Assembly: GCA_002050275.1 (NCBI GenBank)
Contig: MWTB01000016.1
Location: forward strand, 53,048-117,047
Direction: 5' to 3'
DNA: 64,000 bases
From: Anaerolineae bacterium UTCFX1
GTDB taxonomy: Bacteria > Chloroflexota > Anaerolineae > Anaerolineales > Villigracilaceae
Below the pieces are notes generated by a model. It was given only the letters and a program-made list of their open reading frames with translations. It made no database searches and was not told where the DNA came from. The stretch's first letter is position 1, and each line of letters opens with the position of its first letter. A program made the position numbers and the translations under genes. Below, one piece after another: positions 7,024-15,945 of the stretch.

Positions 7024-8558
7024 AACGATTCTTTGTCATTGTTTGCTTCTCAATGTTAATCGGATGCCTACCTGCGGCAAATGAGCATTCTCCAACTGTC
7101 ACCCCTCGTGCGCTTTTGACGATCACACCGGAGAGTGTTGATATACTTCCAATGCAACAACGCCCTAATATTCTGTTCATTTTAACCGACGATTTGGACG
7201 CTAAACTCGGTACCATCAACTATATGCCGCATTTGCAGAAATTGATGATTTCCCAAGGATTAACGATTGATGAGTATTTTATAACTACTCCTCTATGTTG
7301 CCCATCCCGGGCAACGTACTTACGCGGCCAGTTTACACATAATCATGGGGTATATCGCACCGATCAGCCTTATGGCGGGTTCTGGGAGTTTCATAGTTTG
7401 GCGAGAGAGGCATCGACTCTTGCCACATGGATGCAAGCGGCAGGGTATCGAACCGTGTTGTTGGGTAAATACCTCAATGGCTATCCCATACCCGAAGACC
7501 GCGTCTTCGTCCCGGCAGGTTGGGATGAATGGTATAGCGCAGCGAAAGGCTCTCCTTATGTGGGATATAAATATACGTTGAATGAGAATGGGGTTCAGGT
7601 GGACTACAATGAAGATGGGCAAGGCAAATCGATGTATATGACGGATGTACTCGCGCAGAAAACAGATGATTTTATTCGACGGGCTGATGCGGACGGCGTT
7701 CCATTTTTTATTTATCTTTCAACCTTTGCACCCCATTCACCCAGCATTCCCGCGCCGCGCCATCAGGCTTTACTTCCAGACCTGAAAGCGCCTCGTACCA
7801 AATCGTTCAACGAGTTGGATGTTTCGGATAAACCTTCTGATTTACAATTTGATCCATTATTGACGGAAGAAGAAATCGTTCAACTGGATGACGAGTATCG
7901 TTCTCGTGTGTTGGCAATGCAGGCGGTGGACGAGATGATTTTGAATTTGGTCGAAGTTTTGGACGAGACCGGTCAATTGGACAATACCTATATCATTTTT
8001 ACATCCGACAATGGTTATCATTTGGGGCAGCATCGTTTGCGCAATGGAAAAGGCACGGCTTACGAGGAGGATATTCAAGTGCCGTTCGTCGTTCGCGGAC
8101 CCGGGATCAAGGCGGATAGCACGCTTCAAGGCTATATTACTGGCAACGTTGATATTGTGCCCACTCTCGCGGAACTGGCTGGGATTCTCCCGCCGACCTT
8201 TGTGGATGGCAGGTCGCTTGCTGGGTTGTTCTCAGACTCACTGCCACCGGCTGCTGAATGGCGGGATGGGTATCTGCTTGAGTTTTATGGTTACAATACA
8301 TCAGAAAAAGAAAAATTGGCAGGGTTTGCGCCGCCCCCCGTTTATCTGGGTATTCGAACCCCGAAGTATTTGTACGTTAAATACGATAGCGGACTTATAG
8401 AATTATACGATTTGATTGCAGATCCAGATCAAATGGAAAATATTGCTTCGATTGTCGATCAGGACCTTCTAGACTACTTCTCTAAATGGTTGGATGAACT
8501 AGCCTCCTGCTCAGGTGAATCTTGTCGTATTACCGACAAAGAACCCAACGCGAGATGA
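7020..8558 (+). CDS. Lipoprotein sulfatase (type I, formylglycine)
   Basis: A 512-residue arylsulfatase-type enzyme. A signal sequence with lipobox LIGC (Cys16) predicts a lipid-anchored exported protein. Residues 49-60 (PNILFILTDDLD) hold the metal-binding acidic pair, and CCPSR at 93-97 is the Cys-type formylglycine motif, so an activating enzyme is required; none is in the window. TSDNGYHLGQH and NGKGTAYEEDIQVPF are further family motifs. It is coupled by an ATGA overlap to the glycosyltransferase upstream. Together with the sulfotransferase at 10096 it suggests sulfated glycans, but it could equally scavenge external sulfate esters or act as a related phosphohydrolase. Confidence 0.85.
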   Translation: MKRFFVIVCFSMLIGCLPAANEHSPTVTPRALLTITPESVDILPMQQRPNILFILTDDLDAKLGTINYMPHLQKLMISQGLTIDEYFITTPLCCPSRATYLRGQFTHNHGVYRTDQPYGGFWEFHSLAREASTLATWMQAAGYRTVLLGKYLNGYPIPEDRVFVPAGWDEWYSAAKGSPYVGYKYTLNENGVQVDYNEDGQGKSMYMTDVLAQKTDDFIRRADADGVPFFIYLSTFAPHSPSIPAPRHQALLPDLKAPRTKSFNELDVSDKPSDLQFDPLLTEEEIVQLDDEYRSRVLAMQAVDEMILNLVEVLDETGQLDNTYIIFTSDNGYHLGQHRLRNGKGTAYEEDIQVPFVVRGPGIKADSTLQGYITGNVDIVPTLAELAGILPPTFVDGRSLAGLFSDSLPPAAEWRDGYLLEFYGYNTSEKEKLAGFAPPPVYLGIRTPKYLYVKYDSGLIELYDLIADPDQMENIASIVDQDLLDYFSKWLDELASCSGESCRITDKEPNAR

Positions 8559-8605
8559 TTGATTATTTAGGCAATGACAGCTCGCATGGAATGTTCAGGA
8601 GATAA

Positions 8606-10090
8606 ATGAATCAGACCAATCCGATTGAAGCGCCGAAGAGGTTCAATTCACCCCCATTTCACTGGGCATCATTTTTGTTTTCTCTTGGGTCGTTAAGCGC
8701 ATGCGTGCCATTGGCAGTGTATGCTTACTTGGGGACTTTTTCGCGCTATCTTGCCGATGACTATTGCGCGTCCTCCTATTTATATGCGTCGCGCAACCTT
8801 CTGGATGCAACCTTACTAGCGTATTCTTTATGGGCAAATAGCTATTCAAGGCTGATGTTCTCGCAACTGATCGAATTGGGCGGCACAAACGGCATTCGCG
8901 CCATGGCGGGCACGGAGCTCGTAATCTGGGCGCTGTTGCTGGCATGGATGTTTTATGAGTTGGGGAAATTAATGCAGGCGCGCCTGCCCAAAGCCGCTTA
9001 TCTGTGGCTAGCTGGCGCAGCAATCGCATTGAGTTTATATCAAACGTCGGCGCTATATCAAATTTTATACTGGCGTACAGGGGTAATTCCCTATTCCTTG
9101 CCGTTATTGTGGTTTATCGGAATTGCGGCGTTCTTTCTGCGTTATGTTGGAAAGCCCTACGAAAAATCGCGCGCAGTCTGGTTCGGGATTCTGTTCGCTA
9201 TTTTAATTTTCTTCGCAGGCGGGTTGAGCGAAACAACTTCGGGGATGCTGGTCGGAATCATGTTCATCGCGGTCGCGCTCGCTTGGCGGACGAAGCGACT
9301 CCATCAACGCCGCGACGTAGTGACATCTCTCATTGTCGGCTTGATCGTAGCTATTATTGCCATTTCGATTACGGCGGCGTCGCCAGGCACATCGAATCGC
9401 CTACATCGAATTATGCGCAGCGACCCGATCTATAACCCCATCGAATTGGCTGGCGATGTCATTTTGTATACCTCTCAGGCTCTTTTTGAAACGATTCGAT
9501 CGTATCCGTCGTTAGCCATTGTCGCGTTAGTCCTGTCGTTTTGCGTGATATTCCTCGCACTTTCAACCAGCGGGCAAAACGCCGCGCGCCTCTCGCCTGC
9601 GCATTTGCGTTGGGCGTTGCTGATTATTCCCATCGCAATCTTCGTGATCATTGGATTCAGTTACGCGCCCAGCGCGTTCGTGCGAACTTTTCCTGCGGCG
9701 CGGGCGCGCTTCGCATCTCTTTTCGTATTGACGCTTGGATTGATCTTCGAGGGCGGCATAGTAGGAGTTCTAGCGGCGCAAACGCGCTCGTTCACCAGCG
9801 TAAAATGGACCAAGGTTGTGGTTGCGTTCGCACTGATAGCGTTGCTCGTTCATCCGCTCCGCATAACGCCGAAAATTTACGCGCTTCGCTATGAATATCA
9901 AAAATTCTCTCAGCAGTGGGATGCGCGCGACACGCTCATTCGTCAAGCCGTCGCCGACGGCAAAACCGACCTCGTCGTTGTTCAGTTAGACTCGATCGGC
10001 GGCGTAGGCGAATACAAAGGCAATCCCAAAGATTGGATCAACCTCTGCGCGGCGCGCTTCTACGGCTTGAATTCGATCGTCGCTCCGTGA
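8606..10090 (+). CDS. Polytopic membrane protein, DUF6056-like, second copy
   Basis: A 494-residue paralogue of the protein at 784-2193. The order of features is the same: first membrane segment, YLGTFSRYLADDYC, a Trp/Tyr-rich outside loop, AGGLSETTSGMLV in place of AGGFSEASNTVLV, SYAPSAFVRTFPAARARF in place of LAPSAYVEHGT, and a soluble C-terminus ending WINLCAARFYG. The acidic pair in the first loop suggests a GT-C-type glycosyltransferase, but no activity is established. An AGGAG ribosome-binding site precedes the start. The sulfotransferase follows five bases after the stop, so the two are probably co-translated. Confidence 0.65.
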   Translation: MNQTNPIEAPKRFNSPPFHWASFLFSLGSLSACVPLAVYAYLGTFSRYLADDYCASSYLYASRNLLDATLLAYSLWANSYSRLMFSQLIELGGTNGIRAMAGTELVIWALLLAWMFYELGKLMQARLPKAAYLWLAGAAIALSLYQTSALYQILYWRTGVIPYSLPLLWFIGIAAFFLRYVGKPYEKSRAVWFGILFAILIFFAGGLSETTSGMLVGIMFIAVALAWRTKRLHQRRDVVTSLIVGLIVAIIAISITAASPGTSNRLHRIMRSDPIYNPIELAGDVILYTSQALFETIRSYPSLAIVALVLSFCVIFLALSTSGQNAARLSPAHLRWALLIIPIAIFVIIGFSYAPSAFVRTFPAARARFASLFVLTLGLIFEGGIVGVLAAQTRSFTSVKWTKVVVAFALIALLVHPLRITPKIYALRYEYQKFSQQWDARDTLIRQAVADGKTDLVVVQLDSIGGVGEYKGNPKDWINLCAARFYGLNSIVAP

Positions 10091-10095
10091 TTCAC

Positions 10096-11046
10096 ATGCA
10101 AACAGGCTCAAACGCTCAGCCTATTCTCGTCACTGGCGCACATCGAAGCGGCACGACGTGGGTCGGCAAAATGCTCGCAGGTTCGCAAGTGGCGTACATC
10201 AGCGAACCGTTGAATGTGTTGCATCGCCCTGGTGTGTTGCGCGCGAAAGTGAATCGTTGGTATCAATATATTTGCGATGACAACGAAGCCGAGTATCTCA
10301 CCGCGTTCGAGGAATTGCTCGACTATCGCTATCACACATGGAGCGAGATCAAGTCGCTGCGTTCGCTCAAAGATTTTCTACGCATGGGGCGCGACTTCAA
10401 AATTTTCTACGACGCGCTCGAACACGGACAACGCGCTTTGCTCAAAGATCCGTTCGCAGTGTTTTCGATCCCGTGGTTTGTAAAGCGATTCGATTTCAAA
10501 GTTGTTGTCACAGTTCGTCATCCCGCTGCATTTGCGAGCAGCCTCAAACGCCTCGGCTGGAATTTCGATTTCAACGATCTGCTCGATCAACCTCTGCTGA
10601 TGCGCGATCACCTCAAACAATATCGCGGACAGATGCAAGCCGTCAAAGCAGATGATGTCATCGGTCAAGCCAGCCTGTTGTGGACGATGATCTACAAAAC
10701 GGTTCATTCGCTCCTTCGACACGCTCAGGGCAGCGAGGGACAGCTGGATCGGCGCCTCGTCATTGTGCGCCACGAAGACCTTTCGCGCGATCCCATCAGC
10801 GGCTTCCGCGATCTGTACGCCGCGCTGGGGTTGGATTTCACGTCTCATGCCGAAGATAAAATTTTGAATTCCAGCAGTTCCGAAAACCCGACCGAACTCT
10901 CGCGCCGCAAAACCCACTCCGTTAAAATGGACAGCCGCGCCAGCATTGAAACTTGGAAAACAAAATTATCTGTCGATGAGATTCAACGCATCCGAGATAT
11001 GACAGAAGAATCCGCGCGCCTTTTTTACCCAGACCTCAACTGGTAA
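10096..11046 (+). CDS. Sulfotransferase (PAPS-dependent)
   Basis: A 316-residue sulfotransferase-fold protein. The 5'-phosphosulfate-binding loop is GAHRSGTTW at 14-22, and VRHPAAFASSLKRL fits the 3'-phosphate-binding Arg/Ser motif. I chose the ATG at 10096; an earlier in-frame start at 9916 would add an Arg-rich segment that is only an out-of-frame reading of the preceding gene. It would move sulfate from PAPS to a hydroxyl, probably on a glycan, given the neighbouring glycosyltransferases. The segment SLLRHAQGSEGQL is encoded by a copy of the dispersed CTTCGACACGCTCAGG repeat, probably in a surface loop. Confidence 0.85.
   Translation: MQTGSNAQPILVTGAHRSGTTWVGKMLAGSQVAYISEPLNVLHRPGVLRAKVNRWYQYICDDNEAEYLTAFEELLDYRYHTWSEIKSLRSLKDFLRMGRDFKIFYDALEHGQRALLKDPFAVFSIPWFVKRFDFKVVVTVRHPAAFASSLKRLGWNFDFNDLLDQPLLMRDHLKQYRGQMQAVKADDVIGQASLLWTMIYKTVHSLLRHAQGSEGQLDRRLVIVRHEDLSRDPISGFRDLYAALGLDFTSHAEDKILNSSSSENPTELSRRKTHSVKMDSRASIETWKTKLSVDEIQRIRDMTEESARLFYPDLNW
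10713..10730 (+). repeat. Dispersed CTTCGACANGCTCAG repeat, copy 3 (in frame in a CDS)
   Basis: CCTTCGACACGCTCAGGG in the sulfotransferase gene, read as LRHAQG, the same frame as the copy at 5592. Confidence 0.7.
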
Positions 11047-11092
11047 CCAATTACCAATTAATACTCACTGATTACTGATCACTTCCTCACCC

Positions 11093-11878
11093 ATGACTTC
11101 TCCGCAACCTCTCCCCGTCGTTTCCATCGTCACGCCCTCGTTCAACCAAGCGCGTTATATCGAAGCGACGATACAATCCGTGCTGGCGCAGGATTATCCG
11201 CGCATCGAATACATCATCGTGGACGGCGCGTCCACGGATGGGACGGTTGACGTCATCAAAAAGTTTGAAGGGCGAATCGGTTGGTGGGTGAGCGAGCAGG
11301 ACAAAGGTCAGACCGACGCGATCAACAAAGGGTTTGCGCGCGCAAAAGGCGACATCCTTGCGTGGATCAACTCCGATGACACGTACGAGGCGGGCGCGGT
11401 CGGCGCGGCGGTGAAATTCCTGTATGAAAATCCAGATGTGGGCATGGTGTATGGCGATTGCAATTTCATCAACGAAAGCGGACGCGTGATCGGCAAATTT
11501 AACTCGGCGCAAACGGATCATCATTTGCTTCGGCAGGGATACGTCCACATCCCGCAACAGACCGCGTTCTTTCGCGCGGATTTGTGGCGGCAGGTCGGTC
11601 CGCTCGATCCGTCGTTTTATTTTGCGATGGATTACGATCTGTGGACGCGCCTCGCAACGCGTTCGCGGATACAATATGTGCCGCAGACGTGGGCGAACTT
11701 TCGGTTGCACACATCGGGCAAGACCATCGTTGCCGATGACCGTTGCTGGCCCGAAATGATCCGCGTGCATTACCGCGACGGCGGCTCGTTCTTTTCGACC
11801 ATCGTGGCGAAATACTACATTCGTAAACTCATCGCCCCGCTCTGGAATTGGAAGCGTCGAAGGATGCTAAAAGATTAA
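11093..11878 (+). CDS. Family 2 glycosyltransferase
   Basis: A 261-residue GT2 enzyme with SIVTPSFNQARYIEA, DGASTDGTVDV and NSDD at 93-96. It is closely similar to the N-terminal 240 residues of the GT2 at 6085-7023 but lacks that protein's C-terminal extension. Both would be cytoplasmic transferases acting in the same glycan pathway with different donors or acceptors; the sugars cannot be read. The flanking spacers (11047-11092 and 11879-11943) consist of AATTACCAATTA and TCTCAATCTCC-type words without recognisable signals. Confidence 0.85.
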   Translation: MTSPQPLPVVSIVTPSFNQARYIEATIQSVLAQDYPRIEYIIVDGASTDGTVDVIKKFEGRIGWWVSEQDKGQTDAINKGFARAKGDILAWINSDDTYEAGAVGAAVKFLYENPDVGMVYGDCNFINESGRVIGKFNSAQTDHHLLRQGYVHIPQQTAFFRADLWRQVGPLDPSFYFAMDYDLWTRLATRSRIQYVPQTWANFRLHTSGKTIVADDRCWPEMIRVHYRDGGSFFSTIVAKYYIRKLIAPLWNWKRRRMLKD

Positions 11879-11943
11879 GATACTTAATATCTCAATCTCC
11901 AATTCTCTAATTCTCAATTACGAATTATGATTTACCGATTACG

Positions 11944-12552
11944 ATGTACATTTTCTCTCCCCCCTCCCTCAATGACCTAATTCGATTGCTGAAAGCCTGG
12001 CGCTTTTGGGTTCTCAGCGCGATTCTCGGTGCGGTGATCGGCGCGGCGGTGTATGTTGTCGCGCCTCCGCCCTATCGCGCGCGCGCGACGGTGATCGTGG
12101 ATTTCAATTTGGAAGAAGCGTTTCCGCAAGACACAGACCGCCAGTATTTCTATTATCTTGAACGCGAGACGCGTAAACTCGAAGATATCGCGTGGTCAGA
12201 CGATGCGATGAATCAACTTTCGGCTGAGTTTGGGATTCCCGTTGAGGAACTGCGCGGCAAATTGGACTTGAGTCAACCCGCGGAGGGCGGCTGGCATTTT
12301 TACGCAACGGATTCAACCGTGTGGGGAGCCGTGCAGATCGCGTCCACATGGGCGCAGTTGTTCACAGATGAAGTGAACGCGAAGGTCGCCGCTTCCGAAG
12401 GGTTGAATCCGTTCATTCGGGTAACGACGGCGCAGGTGGAGAATCTGCCCTCCGAGCGGAGCCTGCCGCAAAGCACATATTTGTTGATCGGAGCGATTGG
12501 CTTTCTTGCGATCAGCGCATTCGCGGTTTTGTTTTTTGGCAAAGAAAAATGA
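11944..12552 (+). CDS. Wzz-like polysaccharide chain-length protein
   Basis: A 202-residue protein with a membrane segment near 22-40 (FWVLSAILGAVIGAAVYVVA), a soluble middle of about 130 residues and a second membrane segment near 178-197. This is the topology of Wzz/polysaccharide copolymerase proteins, which set polymer length. It is shorter than typical Wzz (300 or more) and lacks a C-terminal tyrosine kinase domain. The conserved PPPYRARATVIV just after the first segment supports the family. A membrane O-antigen ligase/polymerase follows. No Wzx flippase or export porin is seen nearby. Confidence 0.7.
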   Translation: MYIFSPPSLNDLIRLLKAWRFWVLSAILGAVIGAAVYVVAPPPYRARATVIVDFNLEEAFPQDTDRQYFYYLERETRKLEDIAWSDDAMNQLSAEFGIPVEELRGKLDLSQPAEGGWHFYATDSTVWGAVQIASTWAQLFTDEVNAKVAASEGLNPFIRVTTAQVENLPSERSLPQSTYLLIGAIGFLAISAFAVLFFGKEK

Positions 12553-12634
12553 AGTTTCACGCACCGCGACATTTATATCGCCTTAATTGCAAACACGACA
12601 CCGTGAAGCGTGTCGCGTTACGCACAGAATCTCT

Positions 12635-14089
12635 ATGGCAAAGTTGACACGTTTTCTGTGGGGCGCAACGCTATTCGCGTTGCCGGTCGCCAGTTTTCGT
12701 TACTTCCCCGGCATGGGCGCGGGGACATACGTTCGTCCACTGGCGTTTTATCCCGTCGCCTTGCTGTTGCCATTGTTATTGATTCAACTCATTCGCAGGC
12801 AAACGACGTTTCCGCGCATTGGAGCGTTAACTCCGCTCGTCGGGTTTGCGCTGATCGCTTTAATCGCGAGCAGCTTCGGCGCATGGCTCGATCCGCTTCC
12901 ACTGCGCGGGCAGGATTATTTCGGGCGCGTCATCCGCGCGTGGGCGACGCTGGTCATCGGCATATCCTTTTTCATTGCCGCTGTGTGGATGAATCGCAAC
13001 GAAGACGATCTCAAATTTTCCGTCAAGTGGATTCTCGCTGGTTTCGCGCTGGATGTGGCGTGGAGCGGCGTGCAGGCGCTCGCATTTTATACGCCGCTCC
13101 TTCCAAAGGTCATGGTGACGCATTGGCAACTTGCATTCTCGATGCGCGAGCTGGTGAGAACGAATCGAGTCTCTGGCATGGCGTACGAGCCTGCATGGCT
13201 GGCGGGACAGATCGCGACCGTGTATTTGCCGTGGTTGTTCGCGTCGCTTCTCACGGGTGTGCGCGTCACGCGCTTCAAATGGCTTGAAATTATTTTGCTG
13301 GGATTCGCTGGTGTGTTAATTCTCGCCACCTACTCACGCGGCGGATTGCTCACCGCAGGTGCGGCAACCGTGCTGACGTTTCTACTCGTCGGTCGCGCTG
13401 AACTTCGCTCCGTTATGAAGCGGTTCATCTCTAAAAATTGGGCGTGGCGTTTCGGGATTACGGCTTTAATACTCGGCGGGCTTGTTGGCGCAGGCGCGTT
13501 TCTCGCGCAAAAAGAATATATTACCCGTATATTTTCATCGAACGCAAAAAATGTGAAGGAGTTTGTTATTGAGAATTCAGCCGGCGCGCGCTCGGCATAT
13601 TTGATCGGCTCGCTTGGCGTATACGAGCAGAGTCCGCTGTTTGGCGTAGGTTTGGGCGCAAGCGGGTTTTATATTTACGATCATCTTCCCGACTGGTCGC
13701 TCACGGTCGTGCCTGAAATTGCGCGACAACTTAGCCCCGAAAACAAGTTATACCCAAATCCGAAAAACATGTATGCGCGCTTACTCGCCGAAACAGGACT
13801 GATCGGTTTTTTCGTTTTTGCCGCGTTTCAGTTTTCTTTGCTCGCCGATGCGTTGAGCGCCTTACAAGGTAAAAATATCATGGCGCGTTATCTCGGAGCC
13901 GCTGGCTTGTTCTCGTGGATCGCCCTCGCCGTTTACAACTTCACGCAAGATTCGTTCGCCACGCCGAACCTGTGGATCAACCTTGGGATTCTTGCGGGCT
14001 TCATGGCGCACGGACTGGAAAGCCGCAACCCGATCAATACATCCGCCTCTCTGGCAGAACGGGAAACTCATGCGCCGCCGCGCGCCTAG
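12635..14089 (+). CDS. O-antigen ligase / polymerase family membrane protein
   Basis: A 484-residue polytopic protein with about 11-12 membrane segments and a large outside loop (about residues 310-400) between the late segments, as in Wzy/WaaL O-antigen polymerases and ligases. ATYSRGGLLTAGA is the conserved segment preceding the loop; GVGLGASGFYIYDH and KNMYARLLAETGLIGF are in and after it. The start at 12635 (MAKLTRFLWG) fits a signal-anchor; the frame opens at 12587 with residues that look non-coding. It would polymerise or ligate lipid-linked oligosaccharides outside the cytoplasmic membrane. It closes the polysaccharide region. Confidence 0.8.
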   Translation: MAKLTRFLWGATLFALPVASFRYFPGMGAGTYVRPLAFYPVALLLPLLLIQLIRRQTTFPRIGALTPLVGFALIALIASSFGAWLDPLPLRGQDYFGRVIRAWATLVIGISFFIAAVWMNRNEDDLKFSVKWILAGFALDVAWSGVQALAFYTPLLPKVMVTHWQLAFSMRELVRTNRVSGMAYEPAWLAGQIATVYLPWLFASLLTGVRVTRFKWLEIILLGFAGVLILATYSRGGLLTAGAATVLTFLLVGRAELRSVMKRFISKNWAWRFGITALILGGLVGAGAFLAQKEYITRIFSSNAKNVKEFVIENSAGARSAYLIGSLGVYEQSPLFGVGLGASGFYIYDHLPDWSLTVVPEIARQLSPENKLYPNPKNMYARLLAETGLIGFFVFAAFQFSLLADALSALQGKNIMARYLGAAGLFSWIALAVYNFTQDSFATPNLWINLGILAGFMAHGLESRNPINTSASLAERETHAPPRA

Positions 14090-14175
14090 CCGTAAAACGT
14101 AAATATACGCCAAGACCTTTCATAACTAATAACCCGCCTGCGTCGCAAGCGAAACGCCAGCAGTTTATTTTCAGG

Positions 14176-14181
14176 TATCAT
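14176..14181 (+). promoter_or_regulatory. -10 box before the histidine kinase
   Basis: TATCAT lies eight bases before the ATG at 14190, so the transcript should be leaderless or nearly so. Confidence 0.5.
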
Positions 14182-14189
14182 TAGAAGCT

Positions 14190-15941
14190 ATGCGACGCTT
14201 CGAGACTCCCTATATCGCCGATTGGTTCGCCGTCTCCATGCGCTGGATCGCACTAACGGGCATCCTTGTCTCGCTCTTGTTGCATGGGCAAACGAACGCA
14301 ACAACGCTAATCGCGCCAACGCTGATGATCTTATGGAATAGTCTCACAAGCGTTCTGGCAAGTTTAAGCGTTCGCACGCGCTATCATCGTCAGATCGCAT
14401 TAACTATAGACTTCCTACTTGCAGCGGCTTTCTTTTGGCAGCAAGGCGGCTTAACAAACGCCTCAACATGGGCTGCTTTATATCCCATTCTTACCGGAAC
14501 GATTTATTTTGAAGTATGGGGCGCGGCGATGGCGGGCAGCGGATACGCGCTCTGGCAAGTCTTTGTGTTGCGCAACGCATTCGCAGAAAATACGATGCGC
14601 TCCTTAAGCGAACTGGCGCTGACGCTGCTTTTCGCATTGGTCAGCGCATTAGGCGGGCGACTCCTCATGCGTCGGACACGCAATGCGCGCCGCGCCCAAC
14701 TGGACGCTGAAGAACGTCGCCGCGCTATGGAAAGCGAACGTCTGCGCGCCATTTACGAATTGACCTCCACACTAACCGCCACGCTCAGTTACAAACGCGT
14801 GCTTGACTCCGCGCTCGACTTGGGGAATGCGGCGTTAAATCCGTCTACAAACCTCGACGCGCCTCAACTTGACGAGCGGCTGGTAAGTGCAATCTATTTA
14901 TTTGAAGGGAACGAACTGCAAGTAGGCTCAGCGCGGCGATATACAAATGCAGATATGCGCGTTCGTCTACACGGCAACGAAGGATTGATCAAAAAATTGC
15001 TCGACGAGGGCGAGCCGCTTCTTTCCGCCGACGTAGGCTACGATCCCGAACTCGGGCGCATTATCGCCTTCCGAGCTTGCACCTCAGCGTATGGTTTTCC
15101 TTTGCGCAGCGGATTCAATCTCTATGGGATTATGCTGTTCGCTCATCCTGAACCCGCCTACTTCACAACTGAACGATGCAAGGTGCTTGATATCATCGGT
15201 AGGCAAGCGGTGATCGCAATTCAGAACGCGCGTTTATATCAAGATTTAGTCGAAGAAAAAGAACGTATCGTCGAGGCGCAGGAAGAAGCGCGCAAGAAAC
15301 TAGCGCGCGACCTACACGACGGACCCACACAATCGGTGGCGGCGATAGCGATGCGTCTGAACATCACACGGCGGATGATCACAAAAGACATCGGCGCGGC
15401 GACCGCCGAATTGATAAAGGTTGAAGAACTGGCGCATCGCACAACAAAAGAAATTCGGCACATGCTGTTTACGCTTCGCCCCCTCATTCTTGAATCGCAA
15501 GGGTTGACCGCCGCGCTTACTGCAATGGCGGAAAAAATACGCGAAACGTTCGAGCAGGATATGATCGTCAACGTGGACGAAAGCGTCTTGGAACATATCG
15601 AGCTGGGCAAACAAAGCGTCATCTTTGCCATTGTGGAAGAGGCGGTGAACAATGCCCGCAAACATGCTCGCGCAAAACATATTTGGACGCGCTTAAAGAT
15701 GTTCGAACCGGAGATCGCGCTTCTGGAGATTGAAGATAACGGCGTGGGATTCGATGTAGCCGCGATGAATCAATCGTATGATGAACGCGGCAGTTTAGGG
15801 ATGGTAAATTTGCGCGAACGGGCGGAGTTGATTAACGGTTTGCTCCATATCGACTCTACGCTCAGAAAAGGCACGCGAATTCAAGTCTACATTCCGCTTA
15901 CGGAAGAGGCGGCAGATCGTTTGCATCATGCAAAGAAGTGA
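14190..15941 (+). CDS. Membrane sensor histidine kinase with GAF domain (NarL-type partner)
   Basis: A 583-residue kinase with five or six membrane segments in the first 155 residues, a basic coiled region (about 158-190), a GAF-like domain (about 190-355), a HisKA_3 dimerisation helix with His376 in ARDLHDGPTQ, and an ATPase domain with EEAVNNARKHA (N box) and EDNGVGFD (G1). HisKA_3 kinases normally phosphorylate NarL/LuxR-type regulators. No response regulator lies beside it, so it is an orphan here. The input signal is unknown; the membrane part has no large outside loop, which suggests sensing within the membrane or through the GAF domain. Confidence 0.85.
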   Translation: MRRFETPYIADWFAVSMRWIALTGILVSLLLHGQTNATTLIAPTLMILWNSLTSVLASLSVRTRYHRQIALTIDFLLAAAFFWQQGGLTNASTWAALYPILTGTIYFEVWGAAMAGSGYALWQVFVLRNAFAENTMRSLSELALTLLFALVSALGGRLLMRRTRNARRAQLDAEERRRAMESERLRAIYELTSTLTATLSYKRVLDSALDLGNAALNPSTNLDAPQLDERLVSAIYLFEGNELQVGSARRYTNADMRVRLHGNEGLIKKLLDEGEPLLSADVGYDPELGRIIAFRACTSAYGFPLRSGFNLYGIMLFAHPEPAYFTTERCKVLDIIGRQAVIAIQNARLYQDLVEEKERIVEAQEEARKKLARDLHDGPTQSVAAIAMRLNITRRMITKDIGAATAELIKVEELAHRTTKEIRHMLFTLRPLILESQGLTAALTAMAEKIRETFEQDMIVNVDESVLEHIELGKQSVIFAIVEEAVNNARKHARAKHIWTRLKMFEPEIALLEIEDNGVGFDVAAMNQSYDERGSLGMVNLRERAELINGLLHIDSTLRKGTRIQVYIPLTEEAADRLHHAKK

Positions 15942-15945
15942 CCTT

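Noticed and set aside
9916..10095. Upstream extension of the sulfotransferase frame
   Set aside because: The Arg-rich sequence is the out-of-frame reading of the preceding membrane protein gene.
11087..11770. 227-codon minus-strand frame opposite a GT2 gene
   Set aside because: The plus-strand product has all GT2 motifs; the opposite frame has none.
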